Origin: Streptomyces sp. NRRL S-455
GTDB taxonomy: Bacteria > Actinomycetota > Actinomycetes > Streptomycetales > Streptomycetaceae
Reading direction: 5' to 3'
Assembly (NCBI RefSeq): GCF_000717875.1
Contig: NZ_JOCT01000024.1
Span: 119,838-183,837, forward strand
DNA: 64,000 nt
Under the pieces are notes generated by a model. It was not told where the DNA came from. It was given only the letters and a program-made list of their open reading frames with translations, and ran no database searches. Each line of letters starts with the position of its first letter. Within the stretch, counting starts at the first letter, position 1. Made by a program: the position numbers and the translations under genes. Positions 35,889 to 44,844 of the stretch are shown one piece after another.

Positions 35889-36177
35889 TGGATCCGCTCG
35901 CAGCTCCCGCGCCGCGCCTCCCGCAGGAAGCATCCGCCTTTTCACGGGCCGCGTTTCCCCCGGAAACCTGTGAGCCGGACGACTGAGACCGGCCGTTCTC
36001 CGGGCCGGCCTTCAGTGCCCTGTGTCCGACGGCTGTGGGGTCGTCGGCCGGGGGCGATCGGCAGGTCCCGGCAGCTGTGCGCCGATTCCGTCCGGAGCAC
36101 GTCACCGAGCCCTCGACGGCCCGGGGCCGCCGGCTGTCCCTGCCGGGCCCCGGGCGCCGCCGGATACAGTGCTGCGC
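35889..36177. other. Intergenic region before the LacI gene
   Basis: Nearly 290 bases. CCGGCC/GGCCGG arms at about 35989-36008 and an imperfect GC hairpin at about 36119-36155 could be terminators. No gene or clear operator is seen. Confidence 0.4.
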
Positions 36178-37215
36178 GTGTGGACGGACAATCAGCCGGC
36201 GGAGCCGGGTGCCGACCGGCCCGACGGTGCCCGGCGCCGGGCGACGATCCATGACGTCGCACGACTGGCCGGGGTGTCACGCCAGACGGTGTCCCGGGCG
36301 GTCAATGACAAGGGTGAGATCGACCCGGGGACCAAGGAGCGGGTCCTGGAAGCGGCGCGGCTGCTGGACTACCGGCCGAGCCGGTTCGCGCGCGGGCTCG
36401 TCCAGAAGGGGACGGTGACGGCGGGCCTGGTCATCCCGGACCTGCGGAACCCGTTCTTCCCCGAGGTGGCCGCCGGTGTGCTGGAGGCGGCGGAGCAGCG
36501 CGGCTGGCAGGTCGTCGTGTGGGACTCCCGGATCGACGAGGCCAGGGAACGGCAGGCCCTCGACGTGCTCTCCCACCAGGCCGACGCGGTCGTGGGCTAC
36601 TTCAAGGACCCGGACGACGTCCTCACCCGGCATCTCGGAGGCGTGCCGTTGGTGCTTCTGGAGCGCGGCCCGCAGCAGACCCGGTTCGCGGCCGTCGGCA
36701 TCGACGCCGCCACCGGCGTCGAGCAGGGCATGAACCACCTGTTCCGCGCGGGACACCGCAGGATCGGCATGCTGGACGGCCTGCACGGACCCGGCCCGCG
36801 CAGGCTGGCCTTCCTGGAGCAGGTACGGCGGCTGGGTCTGCCGGTCGGTGAGGACGCGGTCGTGATGTGCCCGGAGCACAGCGTGGCCGGCGGCGAGGAG
36901 GGCATGGAACGGCTCCTCACGGCGTGGCCGGAGATCACCGCGGTCTTCGGCTTCAACGACCTGATCGCGGTGGGGGCGATGCGTACCGCCCGCCGCCACG
37001 GCCGGAGCGTTCCGGACGACCTGGCCGTGCTCGGCTTTGACGGCCTCTCCCTGGGCGAGCTGGTGGACCCCGCCCTGACCACCCTGCACATCGACAAGCG
37101 GCAACTGGGCCGGCTGGCCGTGGAGCAGCTGGCCCGGCTGCGCGCGGGTGAGGAGCCGCTGCGCGGCGCGGACGCCTGGGTGGTGCCCGAGCTCGTGGTG
37201 CGCGCCTCGGCCTGA
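36178..37215 (+). CDS. LacI-family transcriptional regulator
   Basis: 345 residues. N-terminal LacI helix-turn-helix and hinge: ATIHDVARLAGVSRQTVSRAVNDKGEIDPGTKERVLEAARLLDYRPSRFARGL (about residues 20-70). The rest is a periplasmic-binding-protein-like effector domain with the conserved AVFGFNDLIAVGAMRTARRHGRSVPDDLAVLGFDG. GTG 36178 chosen; a longer frame exists upstream but is arginine/proline-rich noise. It stands alone, so its target is elsewhere; AAGCGCTT-type sites in the pectin locus are candidates. Confidence 0.9.
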   Translation: MWTDNQPAEPGADRPDGARRRATIHDVARLAGVSRQTVSRAVNDKGEIDPGTKERVLEAARLLDYRPSRFARGLVQKGTVTAGLVIPDLRNPFFPEVAAGVLEAAEQRGWQVVVWDSRIDEARERQALDVLSHQADAVVGYFKDPDDVLTRHLGGVPLVLLERGPQQTRFAAVGIDAATGVEQGMNHLFRAGHRRIGMLDGLHGPGPRRLAFLEQVRRLGLPVGEDAVVMCPEHSVAGGEEGMERLLTAWPEITAVFGFNDLIAVGAMRTARRHGRSVPDDLAVLGFDGLSLGELVDPALTTLHIDKRQLGRLAVEQLARLRAGEEPLRGADAWVVPELVVRASA

Positions 37216-37316
37216 CGGCCACGGCGCATGGCACACCCGGCCCGGCATGCCGGCGTGCTCGACCCCGGCTCCGCTCTAGGCTACGGAGTGGGTCCCCGGT
37301 TGGTGAGGAGAGCTGC

Positions 37317-37892
37317 ATGGTGGCGGTAAGGCCCATGCGGGCGGACGCTCGGCGCAACCACGAGCGGTTGCTGAAGGTCGCCGTGGAGGCTTTCGCCGAG
37401 TACGGGGAAGGAGCGTCGCTCGACGACATCGCCAAGCGCGCAGGGGTCGGCTCCGGCACTCTCTACCGGCACTTCCCGACGAGACAGGCGCTGCTGGAGG
37501 CCGCGTACCTGGACCGCGTCGAGGCGATCGCGGCCCGGGCGGACGAGCTCGCGACCGGACTCCCGCCGGGGGAGGCGCTCGTCGAGTGGCTGTACGAACT
37601 CGGAGCCGGGCTGATCCGGATGCGCGGCCTCAGGGCCCTGCTGGGCCCGGCGGTCACCGGAAGCGACTCGACGGTGGCCACGGCCTGCGGCGACTCGGTG
37701 AAGAGCGCGGCGGAGCGGCTGGTCCGGGCGGCACAGGAGGAGGGCACGCTCCGGCGGGACGTGGAGCCGATCGATGTGCTCCGACTGGCTCACGGGGTGG
37801 CGACGGCGTCCGAGCTGGCGGACGGCCAGGGCGGGCACATCCGGCGGTATCTGACGTTGCTGACGGAGGGGTTGGGGGCGGGGCGTCACTGA
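37317..37892 (+). CDS. TetR-family transcriptional regulator
   Basis: 191 residues. Helix-turn-helix SLDDIAKRAGVGSGTLYRHFPTRQALLEAAY at about residues 34-64. The C-terminal domain (GLRALLGPAVTGSDSTVATACGDSVKSAAERLVRAAQEEGTLRRDVEPIDVLRLAHGV) matches the TetR_C_33-like group of AcrR-type regulators. ATG after GTGAGGAGAGCTGC. The presumed target usually lies next to such genes, but its neighbours (LacI and convergent TerD) give no hint. Confidence 0.88.
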   Translation: MVAVRPMRADARRNHERLLKVAVEAFAEYGEGASLDDIAKRAGVGSGTLYRHFPTRQALLEAAYLDRVEAIAARADELATGLPPGEALVEWLYELGAGLIRMRGLRALLGPAVTGSDSTVATACGDSVKSAAERLVRAAQEEGTLRRDVEPIDVLRLAHGVATASELADGQGGHIRRYLTLLTEGLGAGRH

Positions 37893-37918
37893 CCCGTGGG
37901 CCGGACGCCCCTCGGGGC

Positions 37919-39151
37919 CTACAGCGCCTGGGCCGCCGGCTTCACCATTCCCCTCACCGTGCGGGACTTCACGAAGTCACCCATCGCCGTCATCTCCCAC
38001 TCGCCGGAGAACTGGCGGATCAGCTTGGCCATCATCACGCCCGTCTGTGCCTCGGCGCTGGTGAGGTCGAAGCGGACCAGTTCCTCGCCGGTCATGCCGT
38101 CCAGGAGGCGGCAGTAGGCCTTGGCGACCTCCGTGAACTTCTGGCCGGAGAAGGAGTTGACCGTGAAGACCAGGCCCGTGACCTCCTGGGGGAGACGGCC
38201 GAGGTCGACGGTGATGACCTCGTCGTCCCCGCCGCCCTCGCCCGTGAGGTTGTCGCCGGAGTGGCGGATCGCGCCGCCGACGATCTGGAGCTTGCCGAAG
38301 TAGCAGCTGTCGATGTGGTTGCGCTGCGGCCCGTAGGCGATGACCGAGGCGTCCAGGTCGATGTCCTTGCCGCGGTACGCCGGCTCCCAGCCGAGACCCA
38401 TCCGGACCTGGGAGAGCAGGGGACGCCCGCCCTTGACCAGGGAGACCGTCTGGTTCTTCTGGAGGCTGACGCGGCCCTTGTCGAGGTTGATCTTCCCGGC
38501 GCCGGGCGCGGGCGGCGGAGGCGTGGCCGGGGTGGCGGGAGCCGCGGGCGCGGAGACGGGCGGGGCGGGCTGCGCGACCGGCGGCTGCGGCGGTGCCGGC
38601 GGCGGGGCCACCGGCTGGGCGGGGGCCGCCGGCTGGGCCGGGGCGGCCGGCTCCTCCACCGTGACACCGAAGTCCGTGGCGATGCCCGCGAGGCCGTTGG
38701 CGTATCCCTGGCCGACGGCCCGGGCCTTCCACTGGCCGCCCCGCAGGTAGATCTCGACGATCACCAGGGCCGTCTCGGTGCCGAGCTGCGGCGGGGTGAA
38801 CGTGGCCAGGACGGAGCTGTCGTCCGCGTTGCGGATGGTGGCGGTCGGTTCGATGCCCTGGAAGGTCTGGCCCGCGGCGTCCGGACTCGCCGTGACGACG
38901 ATCTTCTCGATGCCCGGGGGCACGGCCGAGGTGTCCACCGTGATCGCGTCGGGCGCGGTGCCGCCGCCCGAGCGGTACGTCACGCCCGGGCCCGACGGCT
39001 GGTTGTAGAAGATGAAGTCGTCGTCGGAGCGCACCTTGCCGTCGGCGGTGAGCAGCAGGCCCGATACGTCGAGCCGCACGGGGGCGGCGACGTCCACCGT
39101 CACGCGAGCGGCGGACAGGGGGATGTTCGAGCCGGGGGTCATAGCTGTCAT
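37919..39151 (-). CDS. Two-domain TerD-family protein
   Basis: 410 residues: an N-terminal TerD domain (about 1-165, DDDFIFYNQPSGPGVTYRSGG and ATFTPPQLGTETALVIVEIYLRGGQWKARAVGQGYANGLAG), a Pro/Ala linker (about 168-218) and a second TerD/TerA-like domain (about 219-410, RHSGDNLTGEGGGDDEVITVDLGRLP, with the calcium-binding DDE pattern). TerD proteins bind Ca2+ and belong to stress systems linked to tellurite resistance and, in Streptomyces, development. No other ter gene is in the window. ATG 39142 (MTPGSNIPL) is an alternative start. Confidence 0.88.
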   Translation of the reverse strand: MTAMTPGSNIPLSAARVTVDVAAPVRLDVSGLLLTADGKVRSDDDFIFYNQPSGPGVTYRSGGGTAPDAITVDTSAVPPGIEKIVVTASPDAAGQTFQGIEPTATIRNADDSSVLATFTPPQLGTETALVIVEIYLRGGQWKARAVGQGYANGLAGIATDFGVTVEEPAAPAQPAAPAQPVAPPPAPPQPPVAQPAPPVSAPAAPATPATPPPPAPGAGKINLDKGRVSLQKNQTVSLVKGGRPLLSQVRMGLGWEPAYRGKDIDLDASVIAYGPQRNHIDSCYFGKLQIVGGAIRHSGDNLTGEGGGDDEVITVDLGRLPQEVTGLVFTVNSFSGQKFTEVAKAYCRLLDGMTGEELVRFDLTSAEAQTGVMMAKLIRQFSGEWEMTAMGDFVKSRTVRGMVKPAAQAL

Positions 39152-39206
39152 GCCCCGTGAACGAGCGAGGCGGTTTTGCCGTTCCCTTACCCCGCGCCCA
39201 ATCGGG

Positions 39207-39428
39207 TCAGCGGCGGTTGCGGGGGTGATCGCGCGCGGTGCGTTCGTTGCCCCGCTTGTAGTCGCCGGTCCAGCGGGCCATGACGAGCTGGGGGTCGGAG
39301 GCCTCTGCCTCGGCGAGGAACCGGGCGGCCCGGGGGCCGTTCAGGGTGGCGGCGGGGCGGCCGTGGTGGGTGATGCGGACGGTTCCGCCGGTGTGCTGCT
39401 CGTAGCTGAATCCGTGGGGTCGTGGCAT
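39207..39428 (-). CDS. Small conserved Streptomyces protein
   Basis: 73 residues, basic: starts MPRPHGFSYEQHTGGTVRITHHGRPAATL and ends with a WTGDYKRGNER motif that is well conserved in Streptomyces small proteins I have seen. Hydrophilic, without signal peptide. No function is known. The frame is open for much longer upstream, but that part overlaps the dehydrogenase gene. Located between a TerD gene and the polyol operon. Confidence 0.7.
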   Translation of the reverse strand: MPRPHGFSYEQHTGGTVRITHHGRPAATLNGPRAARFLAEAEASDPQLVMARWTGDYKRGNERTARDHPRNRR

Positions 39429-39448
39429 GCCCGCGAGCGTATGGGGCG

Positions 39449-39483
39449 GGAGGCAGGCGGCCCAGCGATTTTCGCCTGCCTCC
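39449..39483 (-). terminator. Hairpin terminator of the polyol operon
   Basis: 11-bp perfect stem GGAGGCAGGCG / CGCCTGCCTCC with a 13-base loop, just before the small conserved gene and after the dehydrogenase stop. Confidence 0.75.
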
Positions 39484-39517
39484 GTCCGCTCCGGACCGTT
39501 CCCCGCGGCCCGGCTCC

Positions 39518-40507
39518 CTACGGCACCACGACGATCTTCCGGCCCACCCCGGCCGCGAACTGCTCCAGCGCCTGCGGGTACCGCTGGAGCGGAATGCGGT
39601 CGCTGATGAAGATCTCCGGGTCCAGCACCCCGTTCGCGAACAGCTCCGCCGCCCGCTCGAAGCTGTGCAGCACCGCCATGGAGCCGGTGATGGTGATCTC
39701 CTGGTTGTAGATGCGGTACGGGTCGATCGTCACGCGCGTCGCGTAGTCGGCCACGCCGAACTGCAGGAAGGTGCCCGCCTTCGCCACCCGGTCCAGGCCG
39801 TCCTGGATCGCCGCCGCGTTGCCCGTGGCGTCGACGACCAGGTCCCAGCCCTGCGGACGGTCGAGTTCGTCGGGGTTCGCCGCCGCTGCCGAGACGCCGA
39901 GGCGGCGGGCCGTCTCCAGGCGGGCCGGGTTCACGTCCACGACGTCCACGCTCGCCGCGCCCGTGCGCTTGGCCAGCTCCAGCATCATCAGGCCCATCGT
40001 GCCGGAGCCGTAGATCAGGACGTGCGCGCCGAGGCGGGACTGGAGCACGTCGTAGCCGCGTACCGCGCAGGACAGCGGCTCGACGAGTGCCGCGTCCTCG
40101 GTGCGGACGTGCTCGGGCAGTTTCACGCAGTTCGCCACCGGGGCGAGGGCGTACCGGGCGGCACCGCCCGCCGTCGTGACGCCGATCGCCGCCCAGCGTT
40201 CGCAGAGGTTGTTGTGGCCGGTGCGGCAGTAGCGGCACTCGTAGCAGTAGAGGGACGGGTCCACCGCCACCCGGTCGCCCACCGACACCTCGGTGACCTG
40301 GGTGCCGACGCCGACCACCTCGCCCGCGAACTCGTGCCCGGGCACGATCGGCAGCTCGGGGGCGAACTCGCCCTGGAGGATGTGCAGGTCCGTGCCGCAC
40401 AGCCCGCAGGCCGCGACCTCGACGACGACCTCCCGCGGCCCTGGCGTCGGGTCCGGGACCTCGGCGACGACGGCCTTGCCCACGGACTCGATGACGGCGG
40501 CCTTCAT
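39518..40507 (-). CDS. Zinc-dependent polyol/alcohol dehydrogenase
   Basis: 329 residues, MDR superfamily. Catalytic zinc ligands: C34-GLC37-GTD (first Cys) and H58-E59 (PGHEFAGEVVGVG). Structural zinc cysteines: CYECRYCRTGHNNLC. Rossmann loop LIYGSGTMGLMMLELAKRTGA binds NAD(P). Most like sorbitol/mannitol/L-iditol dehydrogenases. The ATG overlaps the permease stop (ATGA), so the enzyme is made with the importer and probably oxidises the imported polyol to a ketose. Confidence 0.9.
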   Translation of the reverse strand: MKAAVIESVGKAVVAEVPDPTPGPREVVVEVAACGLCGTDLHILQGEFAPELPIVPGHEFAGEVVGVGTQVTEVSVGDRVAVDPSLYCYECRYCRTGHNNLCERWAAIGVTTAGGAARYALAPVANCVKLPEHVRTEDAALVEPLSCAVRGYDVLQSRLGAHVLIYGSGTMGLMMLELAKRTGAASVDVVDVNPARLETARRLGVSAAAANPDELDRPQGWDLVVDATGNAAAIQDGLDRVAKAGTFLQFGVADYATRVTIDPYRIYNQEITITGSMAVLHSFERAAELFANGVLDPEIFISDRIPLQRYPQALEQFAAGVGRKIVVVP

Positions 40508-41355
40508 TTGACGGCTCCCAACGACAGGCCCTGGACCAGCTTGTCCTGGGCGGCGAACCCCGCGGCGAGCACCGGCAGGGAGATGACGAGCGACGCGGCG
40601 CACACCTTCGCCAGGAACAGACCCTGGCTGGTGATGAAGCCGGTCAGGAAGACGGGGGCGGTCTCGGCGACGACGCCGGTCAGCACCCGTGCGAAGAGCA
40701 GTTCGTTCCAGCTGAAGATGAAGCAGATCAGGGCGGTGGCGGCGATGCCGGGCAGGGAGATCGGGGCGACGATGCGGGTGAGGACCGTCGGCAGTCTGGC
40801 CCCGTCCACCCGTGCGGCCTCGATCACCGCGACCGGGATCTCGGCGAGGAACGACTGCATCATCCACACCGCGATCGGCAGGTTCATGGAGGTGTAGAGG
40901 ATGACCAGCAGCCAGATGTTGTCGAGCATTCCGGCGTTCTTGGCGAACAGGTAGATCGGGAGCAGGCCCGCCACGACCGGCAGCATCTTCGTGGAGAGGA
41001 AGAAGAACAGGACGTCGGTCCACTTGCGGACGCGGTTGATCGACAGGGCGTACGCCGCCGGCAGGGCCAGGACGAGGACGAGGAGCGTCGACGCCACGGA
41101 CGCCACCGTCGAGTTGATCAGGGCCGGCCAGGGGCTCGCGCCGCCGCCCGCGCCGAAGAACTCGCGGTAGCCGTCCAGGGTCAGGGCCGCCGCGAAGGAC
41201 GGCGGGTTGGTCGCCGCGTCCGCCTCCGAGTGGAAGGACGTCAGGGCCATCCACGCGATGGGCAGGAAGAACGCGATGCCGAGCAGCCAGGCCAGCAGGC
41301 CCAGGCCCGCACCCTTGCCTCTGACACGGCGGGCACGCAGTGCGGTCGTGCTCAT
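40504..41355 (-). CDS. Polyol-type ABC transporter permease (MalG/SmoG type)
   Basis: 283 residues, six membrane helices, EAA loop EAARVDGARLPTVLTRIVAPISLPG. C-terminal KLVQGLSLGAVK is typical. FHSEADAATNPPSFAAALTLDGYREFF lies in the first outside loop. Overlaps both neighbours by ATGA. With the SBP and other permease it forms an importer resembling the SmoEFG sorbitol/mannitol system; ATPase missing. Confidence 0.9.
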   Translation of the reverse strand: MSTTALRARRVRGKGAGLGLLAWLLGIAFFLPIAWMALTSFHSEADAATNPPSFAAALTLDGYREFFGAGGGASPWPALINSTVASVASTLLVLVLALPAAYALSINRVRKWTDVLFFFLSTKMLPVVAGLLPIYLFAKNAGMLDNIWLLVILYTSMNLPIAVWMMQSFLAEIPVAVIEAARVDGARLPTVLTRIVAPISLPGIAATALICFIFSWNELLFARVLTGVVAETAPVFLTGFITSQGLFLAKVCAASLVISLPVLAAGFAAQDKLVQGLSLGAVK

Positions 41356-42290
41356 GCGCGGGACACCTCCTCACGGAACAGGGACGACACCACGCGCAGG
41401 GCGAAGGTCGCGATGATGATCGAACCGATGACGACCAGGACGCCCGCGGCCGAGGCGAGGCCGTTCTCGTGGGCCTGGTAGAAGCTCTGGTAGACGGTGT
41501 AGGGGAGGTTGGCGGTGCCCAGGCCGCCGGACGTGATCGTGAAGACCGCGTCGAAGTTCTGGACGATGTAGATCGAGCCCAGCAGGGCGCCCAGTTCGAG
41601 GTACCGGCGCAGGTGCGGCAGTGTCAGGTGGACGAAGATCTGCCAGTCGCTCGCGCCGTCGACGCGGGCCGCCTCGATCTGCTCGTGGTCGCGGCTCTGC
41701 AGGCCGGCCAGCAGGATCAGCATCATGAACGGCGTCCACTGCCAGACGAGCGAGGCCTCGACCGCGAGCAGCGGGGTGTTGGAGATCCAGTCCGGCTGTG
41801 GGCCGCCCACATAGTGCAACAACCCGTTGAACAGGCCGTATTCAGGGTTGTAGAGCACATGCTTCCAGAGCAGGGCCGCGGCGACCGGCACCACCAGGAA
41901 CGGGGCGATGAGCAGCGTGCGGACCACGCCCCGGCCCCGGAACCTCCGGTCCAGCAGCAGGGCGAGCGCCAGTCCCAGCACCAGACTGGCCAGCACCACC
42001 GCCACCGTCAGCAGCACCGTCGTCCACACCGAGTGGCGCAGGTCCGCGTCGGTGAGGACCTCCTGGTAGTTGTCGAGGCCCGTGAAGTGCCGGGCGTCGG
42101 GGTAGAGGGCGTTCCAGTCGAAGAAGGAGATCACCAGCGTGGCCACGAAGGGCAGCTGGGTGACGACGACCATGAAGACCAGGGCGGGCAGCAGCGGGGC
42201 CCGGGTCGCCCAGGCGCGCAGCCGGGCGGAGGGCGGTCGTGTCGCAGGCACGGGTGTCGTGGCCACGGGGGCCGTTGTCGTCGCTGTCAT
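41352..42290 (-). CDS. Polyol-type ABC transporter permease (MalF/SmoF type)
   Basis: 312 residues with six membrane helices. EAA loop EAARVDGASDWQIFVHLTLPHLRRYLELG. The long N-terminal ATTTAPVATTPVPATRPPSARLRAWATRAPL is cytoplasmic. Third-loop size is normal here (YNPEYGLFNGLLHYVGGPQPDWI), in contrast to the permease at 892. Overlaps neighbours by ATGA on both sides. Confidence 0.9.
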   Translation of the reverse strand: MTATTTAPVATTPVPATRPPSARLRAWATRAPLLPALVFMVVVTQLPFVATLVISFFDWNALYPDARHFTGLDNYQEVLTDADLRHSVWTTVLLTVAVVLASLVLGLALALLLDRRFRGRGVVRTLLIAPFLVVPVAAALLWKHVLYNPEYGLFNGLLHYVGGPQPDWISNTPLLAVEASLVWQWTPFMMLILLAGLQSRDHEQIEAARVDGASDWQIFVHLTLPHLRRYLELGALLGSIYIVQNFDAVFTITSGGLGTANLPYTVYQSFYQAHENGLASAAGVLVVIGSIIIATFALRVVSSLFREEVSRA

Positions 42291-43660
42291 CGTCCCTCGT
42301 ACTCCTCGGAGATCTTCTCGGCGAGCGCCTGTGACTTCTTCAGGGCCGACTCGACGGACTGGCGTCCGGCGATGGCCGCGCTGATCTCCTGGGAGACCTT
42401 GGTACCGAGGTCGGTGAACTCGGGGATGCCGACGAACTGGATGCCGGGTGCGGGCCGCGGCTGTACGCCGGGGTCGTTGGGCCTGGCCCCCTCGATGGCC
42501 TCCTTGGTCATCTCCTGGAAGGCGGCGGCCTCCTCGCGGTAGGCGGGGTTGGCGTAGGTTGAGGCCCGCTTGCCGGCGGGGACGTTGGACCAGCCGATCC
42601 GGTCACCGACCAGCTCTTCGTATTCCTTGCCGGAGGCCCAGGAGACGAATTTCCAGGCGTCGTCGGGGTTGCGGGAGGCCTTCTGGATGCCCCAGGCCCA
42701 GGTGTAGAGCCAGCCGGAGGACTCGGTCTTCTCGACGGGGGCGGGGGCGTAGCCGACCTTGCCCTTGACCGGGGAGTTCCCCGCCTCCAGGGATCCGGCC
42801 GCGGAGGTGGCGTCGTACCACATGGCGACCTTGCCCTGGGTCATGTTGTTCAGGCACTCGGCGAAGCCGGACTGGGCGGCGCCGGATTCGCCGTGCTCGC
42901 GCACCAGGTCGACGTAGAACTTCGTCGCCTTCTCGAAGGCGGGGGAGTCGAGCCGTGCCTTCCAGTTCTTGTCGAACCAGGTCCCGCCGAAGGTGTTCAC
43001 GACCGTGGTCAGGGGGGCCATCACCTCGCCCCAGCCGGGCAGGCCGCGCAGGCAGATGCCCTTCATGCCCGGTTCGGCGCCGTCGGCCTTCGCGGCGAGG
43101 TCCGCCACCTGCTGCCAGGTGGGCCGCGCGGGCATCGTCAGGCCCTTCTTCTCGAACACGTCCTTGCGGTACATCAGGAACGAGGACTCGCCGTAGAAGG
43201 GCTGGCCGTAGAGCTTGCCGTCGTCCCCGGTGAGGGACTGGCGCATGGGCTTGAGGACGTCCTGTTCGTCGTAGGCCGGGTCCTTCGCCACGTAGCTGTT
43301 CATGTCGTGCAGCCAGCCGTTGCGGGCGTAGATCGGTATCTCGTAGTTGGACAGGGTGGCGACGTCGTACTGGCCGGCCTGGTTGGCGAAGTCCTGGCTG
43401 ATCTTGTCGCGGACGTCGTTCTCGGGCAGGACGGTGAAGTTGACCTTGATGCCCGTCTCCTTGGTGAAGTGGGCGCGGGTCAGCTTCTGCAGCTCGACCA
43501 TCTGGGGGTTGTTGACCATCAGGACGTTGATGGCGTCGCCGCCGGATCCGGCCCCGCCCGCGCCGACCCAGCAGCCGGAGAGCAGCGGGGCGAGCAGCGT
43601 CCCTGCGGCGGCCAGGGCGAGCGTGGCTCGCGGTGGCCGTCGTCGGCTCTGGGTTCGCAT
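42287..43660 (-). CDS. Polyol-type ABC transporter substrate-binding lipoprotein
   Basis: 457 residues. Lipobox LLSGC with C30 after a basic start and hydrophobic core, so it is anchored on the outer face. SmoE-like: INVLMVNNPQMVELQKLTRAHFTKETGIKVNFTVLPENDVRDKISQDFANQAGQYDV, and WYDATSAAGSLEAGNSPVKGKVGYAPAPVEKTESSGWLYTWAWGIQKASRNP. First gene of the operon. ATG 43660 preceded by CCTCCAGGAGCGATCC. Likely binds sorbitol, mannitol or a similar polyol. Confidence 0.9.
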   Translation of the reverse strand: MRTQSRRRPPRATLALAAAGTLLAPLLSGCWVGAGGAGSGGDAINVLMVNNPQMVELQKLTRAHFTKETGIKVNFTVLPENDVRDKISQDFANQAGQYDVATLSNYEIPIYARNGWLHDMNSYVAKDPAYDEQDVLKPMRQSLTGDDGKLYGQPFYGESSFLMYRKDVFEKKGLTMPARPTWQQVADLAAKADGAEPGMKGICLRGLPGWGEVMAPLTTVVNTFGGTWFDKNWKARLDSPAFEKATKFYVDLVREHGESGAAQSGFAECLNNMTQGKVAMWYDATSAAGSLEAGNSPVKGKVGYAPAPVEKTESSGWLYTWAWGIQKASRNPDDAWKFVSWASGKEYEELVGDRIGWSNVPAGKRASTYANPAYREEAAAFQEMTKEAIEGARPNDPGVQPRPAPGIQFVGIPEFTDLGTKVSQEISAAIAGRQSVESALKKSQALAEKISEEYEGR

Positions 43661-43676
43661 GGATCGCTCCTGGAGG

Positions 43677-43702
43677 TATGGGGAGATGATGTATGGGGAG
43701 AT
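43677..43702. promoter_or_regulatory. Direct repeats upstream of the polyol operon
   Basis: TATGGGGAGAT occurs at 43677-43687 and 43692-43702, 15 bp apart, with degenerate AAGGAGATGAGAT after it (about 43710-43722). The AT-rich, purine-biased stretch stands out here. Possibly a DeoR operator or UTR element; inference. Confidence 0.45.
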
Positions 43703-43785
43703 CAGTTAGAAGGAGATGAGATAGGGGGAAATAGGTGGCATGGCAGGGCGTGGCTGCGCCCTGAGGGGATGTGGGGCCCGGCGGG

Positions 43786-44553
43786 TCAGACGCGGATGAC
43801 CTGCGGGCCGAGCAGCGAGTAGCGGTGGGCCTCGGCCGTGGGCAGCAGGGTGCTCGTCACGATCGCCTCCAGCGCGCCGATCTCGGCGAACCGGCAGAAG
43901 CTGACCGCTCCGAACTTGGTGTGCACGCCCGCGAAGACGGTGCGGCGGGCGGCCCGGACGGCCTGTGTCTTGACCTCGCTGACGGCCGGGTCGGGGGTGG
44001 TGAGGCCGTGTTCGCGGGAGATGCCGTTGGCGCCGATGAACGCCAGGTCGATGACGAAGCCGGCCAGCATCTTGGTGGTCCAGTGGTCGACGGTGGCGAG
44101 GGTGCCGGAGCGGACCCGGCCTCCGAGGAGCAGGACCGAGACGCTGTCGGACTCGGCCAGCGTGCCCGCGACCGGCAGGGAGGCGGTGACCACGGTCAGC
44201 GGCCGGTCCCGGGGGAGTGCCTCGGCGATGAGCTGCGGGGTGAAGCCCTCGTCGACGAAGACGGTCTCGGCGTCGCCGAGCAGTTCGGCGGCGGCGGTGG
44301 CGATGCGGCGCTTCTCGGGGACGTGGCTGGTGGCCCGGAAGGCGAGCGTCGTCTCGAAGCCGGCGCTCTCCACGGGGTAGGCGCCGCCGTGGGTGCGGCG
44401 GAGCAGCCCGTGGTCCTCGAGGACGCGCAGATCCCGCCGCACGGTCTCCTTGGCCACGCCCAGCTCGGCGGCGAGGGCGGTGACGTCCACAGCGCCGTCA
44501 CGCCGTGCGGCCAGCACGATCTCGCGCTGACGTTCTTCCGCGGTTCTGTTCAT
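43786..44553 (-). CDS. DeoR-family regulator of the polyol operon
   Basis: 255 residues. Winged helix: RQREIVLAARRDGAVDVTALAAELGVAKETVRRDLRVLEDHGLLRRTHGGAYP at about residues 8-60, and DeoR C-terminal sugar-phosphate sensor (DeoRC, ISREHGLTTPDPAVSEVKTQAVRAARRTVFAGVHTKFGAVSFCRFAEI). ATG 44553 after GGGAGGCGGGTGACGGCC; GTG 44562 is an alternative. Directly upstream of the transporter on the same strand, so it probably controls it. Confidence 0.9.
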   Translation of the reverse strand: MNRTAEERQREIVLAARRDGAVDVTALAAELGVAKETVRRDLRVLEDHGLLRRTHGGAYPVESAGFETTLAFRATSHVPEKRRIATAAAELLGDAETVFVDEGFTPQLIAEALPRDRPLTVVTASLPVAGTLAESDSVSVLLLGGRVRSGTLATVDHWTTKMLAGFVIDLAFIGANGISREHGLTTPDPAVSEVKTQAVRAARRTVFAGVHTKFGAVSFCRFAEIGALEAIVTSTLLPTAEAHRYSLLGPQVIRV

Positions 44554-44726
44554 GGCCGTCACCCGCCTCCCTGCTGTGCTGCCCGTTCGGGCCCTCGGTC
44601 GGGCCATGGGGGAAGTTCTACAGCGGGCGTTCTGAGGTGGCCAGGTCTGTTACGGAAGCGATCCTGCCCGTGTGTGCCCGTTCGGTCGTGCGGACGCGCG
44701 GAGTGTCACGGGGATGCGGTGGCCGC

Positions 44727-44770
44727 CCACGGGTGCGTCGTGGCTGGTCACGCCGTTCCCCGCGCTTCTG
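44727..44770. repeat. Degenerate dispersed GC-rich repeat
   Basis: GGGTGCGTCGTGGCTGGTCACGCCGTTCCC-type sequence split as GTCGTGGCTGGT and GTTCCCCGCG matches the loop and right arm of the repeat at 34300-34344, ending TTCTG instead of CCCCT. Confidence 0.65.
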
Positions 44771-44811
44771 AGGATGCTGCCCTGCCGCTTCCGGGGCGTG
44801 CCCGAATGCCC

Positions 44812-44844
44812 GAGCGGGCGGGTCCGTTCTCTGCCCGCCCGCTC
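44812..44844 (-). terminator. Hairpin terminator of udh
   Basis: 11-bp perfect stem GAGCGGGCGGG / CCCGCCCGCTC with an 11-base loop, 22 bases beyond the udh stop. Confidence 0.82.

Noticed and set aside
36119..36155. Hairpin upstream of the LacI gene as a riboswitch or attenuator
   Set aside because: Imperfect GC-rich pairing expected by composition; no leader features.
38092..38732. Long reading frames opposite or shifted to the TerD gene and other high-GC genes
   Set aside because: Arginine/alanine-rich shadow frames caused by GC bias at third positions; no family features.
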